A stretch of DNA of 33,843 nucleotides, taken from contig JAJHSB010000025.1 in assembly GCA_022684035.1 (NCBI GenBank), forward strand, positions 1-33,843, read 5' to 3'. Under the pieces are notes generated by a model. The model was given only the letters and a program-made list of their open reading frames with translations. It made no database searches and was not told where the DNA came from. The position numbers and the translations under genes are program-made. Position 1 is the stretch's first letter. Each line of letters begins with the position of its first letter. Source of the stretch: Candidatus Acetothermia bacterium. GTDB lineage: Bacteria; Bipolaricaulota; Bipolaricaulia; UBA7950. Positions 31,385 through 33,843 of the stretch are shown here, piece by piece.

Positions 31385-31591
31385 CAAAGAGATAATGCTC
31401 GGTTAGGTGTGGAACAAACCATGTAGGCAAAAGCGGATGTTCCGCCGCTTTGAGGTGAGTTCATGCGGCAGAAAATCCGTATGAGCTACCTCTTTTTGCG
31501 CCGTCGGGGCAACTTCTTTCTCGTGGCTACAACGACCCCCCCCCCTTTGCTGGGGAGTACTTCTGGCAAGAGAACCTGTGCAGCTTGCAGG

Positions 31592-32464
31592 TTATTGAAA
31601 TCGCAGGGAGACGAGAAAGCTCGGCGGAAGATGGGGGTATATGACATATGCAAAGTCGATTCTCAGATTATTCCAGAAAAGTGAGAAGCCGATGCTCTTC
31701 CAGTCAATGTTGCCACCTGCGCGTAAGACGAGCGGGGCAAAGCGATTAGATTCAACCCCTATCTGCACGCATCTTAAGTCACCGCGGGTGATCAAGTTCT
31801 CATTAAAGTCGAGGCTGAGTGTAATATCACTTCCTTGCCAGGCAAGCCCGACTGCGATATCACGGACCCATGGTTCGCGATAGCCACTATCGAGATGATG
31901 GATATCAATACCCAGAGCGTTTCGCCACACAACGCCGATTGAGAACGCTCCGCGACGGTAAAGAAGCGCCGGGCTGATCGATATTCCAACTGCCGGCGTT
32001 GGAAATGCAATTCCATAGGCCTTAACCTGCAGGCCGGCTGAGAGGTTATCACTTACTTTGTGTCCGGTACTCAACAAGAGCGCGCCACTGGTGAAGCGGA
32101 AATAGCCGAGTGGGGTCGCATGCAGATCACGTCTCTCCAGCAAGCCGGAGTCAAGCAGTACCAGATATCCTCCCCAGTTACGTGTCGCTACTCCCACAGC
32201 GCCAAATGAAACGAGACCGAACGGCCGCGCGAATGACGATGAAAAAGTCTTTGGTTGTACGAGCTGCGCCAGCCCGGCAGGGTTGTAAAAGACAGTTGCT
32301 TCATCATCGGCTAAGGCGATAAATGCACCTCCAAGTCCGATCGTGCGAGCTGCCGGCCAGAACATAAACAGCGAAGCGGTGTTGATATATACGTTCTCAG
32401 CCTGTACCATAACCGGCACTAACGATATCAAACCAACTATGATTCCGATCCTGATTCTTTTCAT
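31592..32464 (-). CDS. PorV/UPF0164-like outer-membrane beta-barrel protein
   Basis: The 290-residue protein has a cleavable signal peptide (RIGIIVGLISLVPVMVQA) and then the block RTIGLGGAFIALADDEATVF followed by YNPAGLAQ near 40-64, the hallmark of the PorV/PorQ/UPF0164 group of FadL-type barrels. Alternating strands follow, and the C-terminus ends in an aromatic-strand pattern (FLVSLRFQ) typical for BAM-dependent barrels. PorV collects type IX secretion cargo at the outer membrane in Bacteroidota. Here the neighbouring upstream gene encodes a protein with a matching C-terminal domain, so a cargo-attachment role is plausible. The ATG at 32464 has GGAGG upstream, 12 bases after the upstream gene's stop. 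Confidence 0.75.
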   Translation of the reverse strand: MKRIRIGIIVGLISLVPVMVQAENVYINTASLFMFWPAARTIGLGGAFIALADDEATVFYNPAGLAQLVQPKTFSSSFARPFGLVSFGAVGVATRNWGGYLVLLDSGLLERRDLHATPLGYFRFTSGALLLSTGHKVSDNLSAGLQVKAYGIAFPTPAVGISISPALLYRRGAFSIGVVWRNALGIDIHHLDSGYREPWVRDIAVGLAWQGSDITLSLDFNENLITRGDLRCVQIGVESNRFAPLVLRAGGNIDWKSIGFSLFWNNLRIDFAYVIYPHLPPSFLVSLRFQ

Positions 32465-32476
32465 CGATTCCTCCGA

Positions 32477-33843
32477 TTAGCGGTCAATGACCATCTTTTG
32501 CACTGGCGAGAGAATTATCCTTCCTGCACTATCCTTGATCTTCACGAGGTAAAAATAGATACCCGATCCGAGCCGCCTTCCGTGCTCGTCTTTTAATATC
32601 CATCGTCCTACATACAGCAGGATAGCGATCTGCCAGCGGATCGAGAGGGGTACTGACGAGCAACCTGCCGTCGATCGCAAAGATTTTGAGCGTCGCCTCG
32701 ATCGTCTCCACAGGAAGACGGAGCCAGAATACAGCGCCGGCAGCAGTAACCGGATGCGGTGCAACGATTACAAGTTTTCCCGGGGGGAACACAATATGTG
32801 TTACAAGTTCTGTTCTTATTGTGACATCAAATAAAATGGGAGTAACCATTATATCTGTAGTTTCCAACAAAACTTTATACTGCATCCATTGATCATTGAT
32901 TTCATCTCTCATATCAGCGTCGATTGGTTCTGCTCCAGTCGGGTCGGTAAAGAAAGTGGCAGCAAAAGAGCCGGCGATTCCATCACAAGGGCCAGCCCAA
33001 ACAGTCCAAGTTCCTGGAACTCCAGCTAAATCAGGTGCGGTTCTCACCTGGAATCTAATCTCTGTTCCAGTTGGTAAAGTCTCTGTCCACAATATCTGGG
33101 TTAAAGCATTTCTCGGATTAGTTGTATTAAACGGAGAAGAAGTTAAACTTGCTGAGGCAGGAAAAAATTGATAATTAATTGTAATATCAGCCAGGGTTGG
33201 ACTAACACTAGTAATGGTTGTGCTAAAAAATGCCTTATATTGAATCCAGCGATGGCCATCATGAACAGGATTAATCGCTGTGCCAGAAATTATGTAAAAA
33301 TCAGTTGTTCCAGTTGGTCCACGCCAGATAGCTATTGCTAAACCAGCCTCAGTAGTTGCTGTTCTCAATTGAAACTTCAAATCAGCGCCAGTTGGTTCTA
33401 AAATAGTAAAATCAAGCGTCGTAAAATCTGAATGTTGACCCGTGTCAATGGCAGAAGAAATAAAGGTGCCTGAGGTAAGATATGGGGTATCATTGCGAAA
33501 AAATTCTACATCGCCACCACCATCCCCTACTGCTAAATCAAAGTCGTGATCATTATCAATGTCAGCAAAGGCCGGAGCTGCATCTGTTCCAACATCAACT
33601 GGCAGCCAATCTGAGGAACGATGCGTCCAGATTGGAGAAGTAGCTGTTCCTGTATTCTCGAAAAATTCTACATGGCCAAGCCCATCCCCTACTGCTAAAT
33701 CAAAGTCGCGATCATTATCAATATCAGCAAAAGCCGGAGCTGCATCTGTTCCAACATCAACTGGCAGCCAATCTGAGGAACGATGCGTCCAGATTGGAGA
33801 AGTAGCTGTTCCTGTATTCTCGAAAAATTCTACATGGCCAAGC
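32477..33843 (-). CDS. FG-GAP/VCBS repeat protein with FlgD/T9SS-like C-terminus, partial and frameshifted
   Basis: The 5' end lies beyond the right edge of the window. The visible N-terminal part has FG-GAP repeats with calcium-binding patterns (DIDNDRDFDLAVGDG, VEFFENTGTATSP). Two Ig-like segments follow (FQLRTATTEAG, FQVRTAPDLAG). The last 80 residues resemble a FlgD-Ig/type IX sorting domain (LKIFAIDGRLLVS, then GSGIYFYLVKIKDSAG and KMVIDR at the stop). The frame breaks near 32605-32620: LADRYPAV is in one frame and GRWILKDEHGRR in the next, so a one-base indel interrupts the gene or is an assembly error. The protein should be secreted and surface-attached. The porV-like gene starts 12 bases downstream. 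Confidence 0.78.
33507..33830. repeat. 162-base tandem repeats within the FG-GAP gene
   Basis: Two in-frame units of 162 bases (54 codons) lie at 33507-33668 and 33669-33830, with the next beginning at 33831. The last 98 bases of each unit are identical (33571-33668 and 33733-33830), including silent positions, so the units arose or were homogenised recently. Confidence 0.9.

Larger units (their letters stand above)
31128..31591. repeat. Repeat-rich gap between the ABC operon and porV-like gene
   Basis: This 464-base convergent gap has no convincing gene. It contains a loose four-unit heptamer run at 31128-31155, three AGTTxxx heptamers at 31207-31227, the five-unit array, a perfect 7-bp hairpin and an inverted copy of the palindromic repeat (listed separately). 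An imperfect hairpin (AACCTG 31573-31578, CAGGTT 31588-31593) abuts the porV-like stop codon and may end that transcript. Confidence 0.7.

Noticed and set aside
31463-31684. 73-codon plus-strand frame
   Set aside because: It lies in repeat DNA and over the end of the porV-like gene; it is an antisense shadow.

Overview
The window looks like a chromosomal segment of a Gram-negative bacterium from a poorly sampled phylum. The Gram-negative reading rests on a PorV-like outer-membrane barrel beside a repeat protein with a type IX/FlgD-like C-terminal domain, and on periplasmic thiol-redox proteins with CcdA-type membrane segments. The gene mix (PpdK, PanB, CoaX, FolE, SppA, RarA, a BtuFCD/FecBCD-type ABC system) and the crowded intergenic short repeats suggest an FCB-type or WOR-3-like candidate lineage. 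That placement is inference; there is no rRNA or other strong marker gene.

Left part (1-11.7 kb). Positions 1-450 hold a deleted IS1380-like transposase. From there to 11.64 kb every gene is on the minus strand. Read in transcription order these are: ppdK, coaX, panB and an unrecognised 425-aa protein; then a tight operon of a 69-aa protein, an ECF sigma factor, its zinc-finger anti-sigma factor, an acidic-tailed protein, a one-TM protein, a saccharopine-dehydrogenase-like oxidoreductase and a HAD hydrolase; and finally a type I phosphodiesterase-family phosphatase. A sequence resembling an ECF promoter precedes the operon, so it may be autoregulated.

Middle (12.0-18.6 kb). An AT-rich island carries a type III-like restriction-modification operon (Mod, a Bro-N/DinD-like protein, Res). 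It lies directly behind the 3' end of a tRNA-Pro gene. The three genes are separated by only a few bases, and the Bro-N/DinD-like gene sits between the two enzyme genes. This is the most system-like element of the window.

Right part (18.6-33.8 kb). folE and sppA are convergent. A structured intergenic region then leads into a plus-strand run: a redoxin-CcdA fusion, a second redoxin, a group 3 sigma factor, a small unknown protein and an SDR that lacks the usual catalytic serine. Next come a repeat-rich gap, a GNAT acetyltransferase, a six-tRNA operon (Lys-Lys-Glu-Val-Asp-Phe), rarA, and a periplasmic-binding-protein-dependent ABC importer with a strong promoter overlapping a 16-bp-arm palindrome. 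The window closes with a porV-like gene and, upstream of it in the same transcript, a FG-GAP repeat protein that runs off the right end and appears frameshifted near its C-terminus.

Intergenic spaces hold several families of short repeats: heptanucleotide tandem arrays (STRR-like), an imperfect 35-60 bp palindrome in several copies, a 34-bp palindrome inside the ABC operon, and a 17-bp perfect hairpin. No CRISPR array, rRNA or intact insertion sequence was seen.
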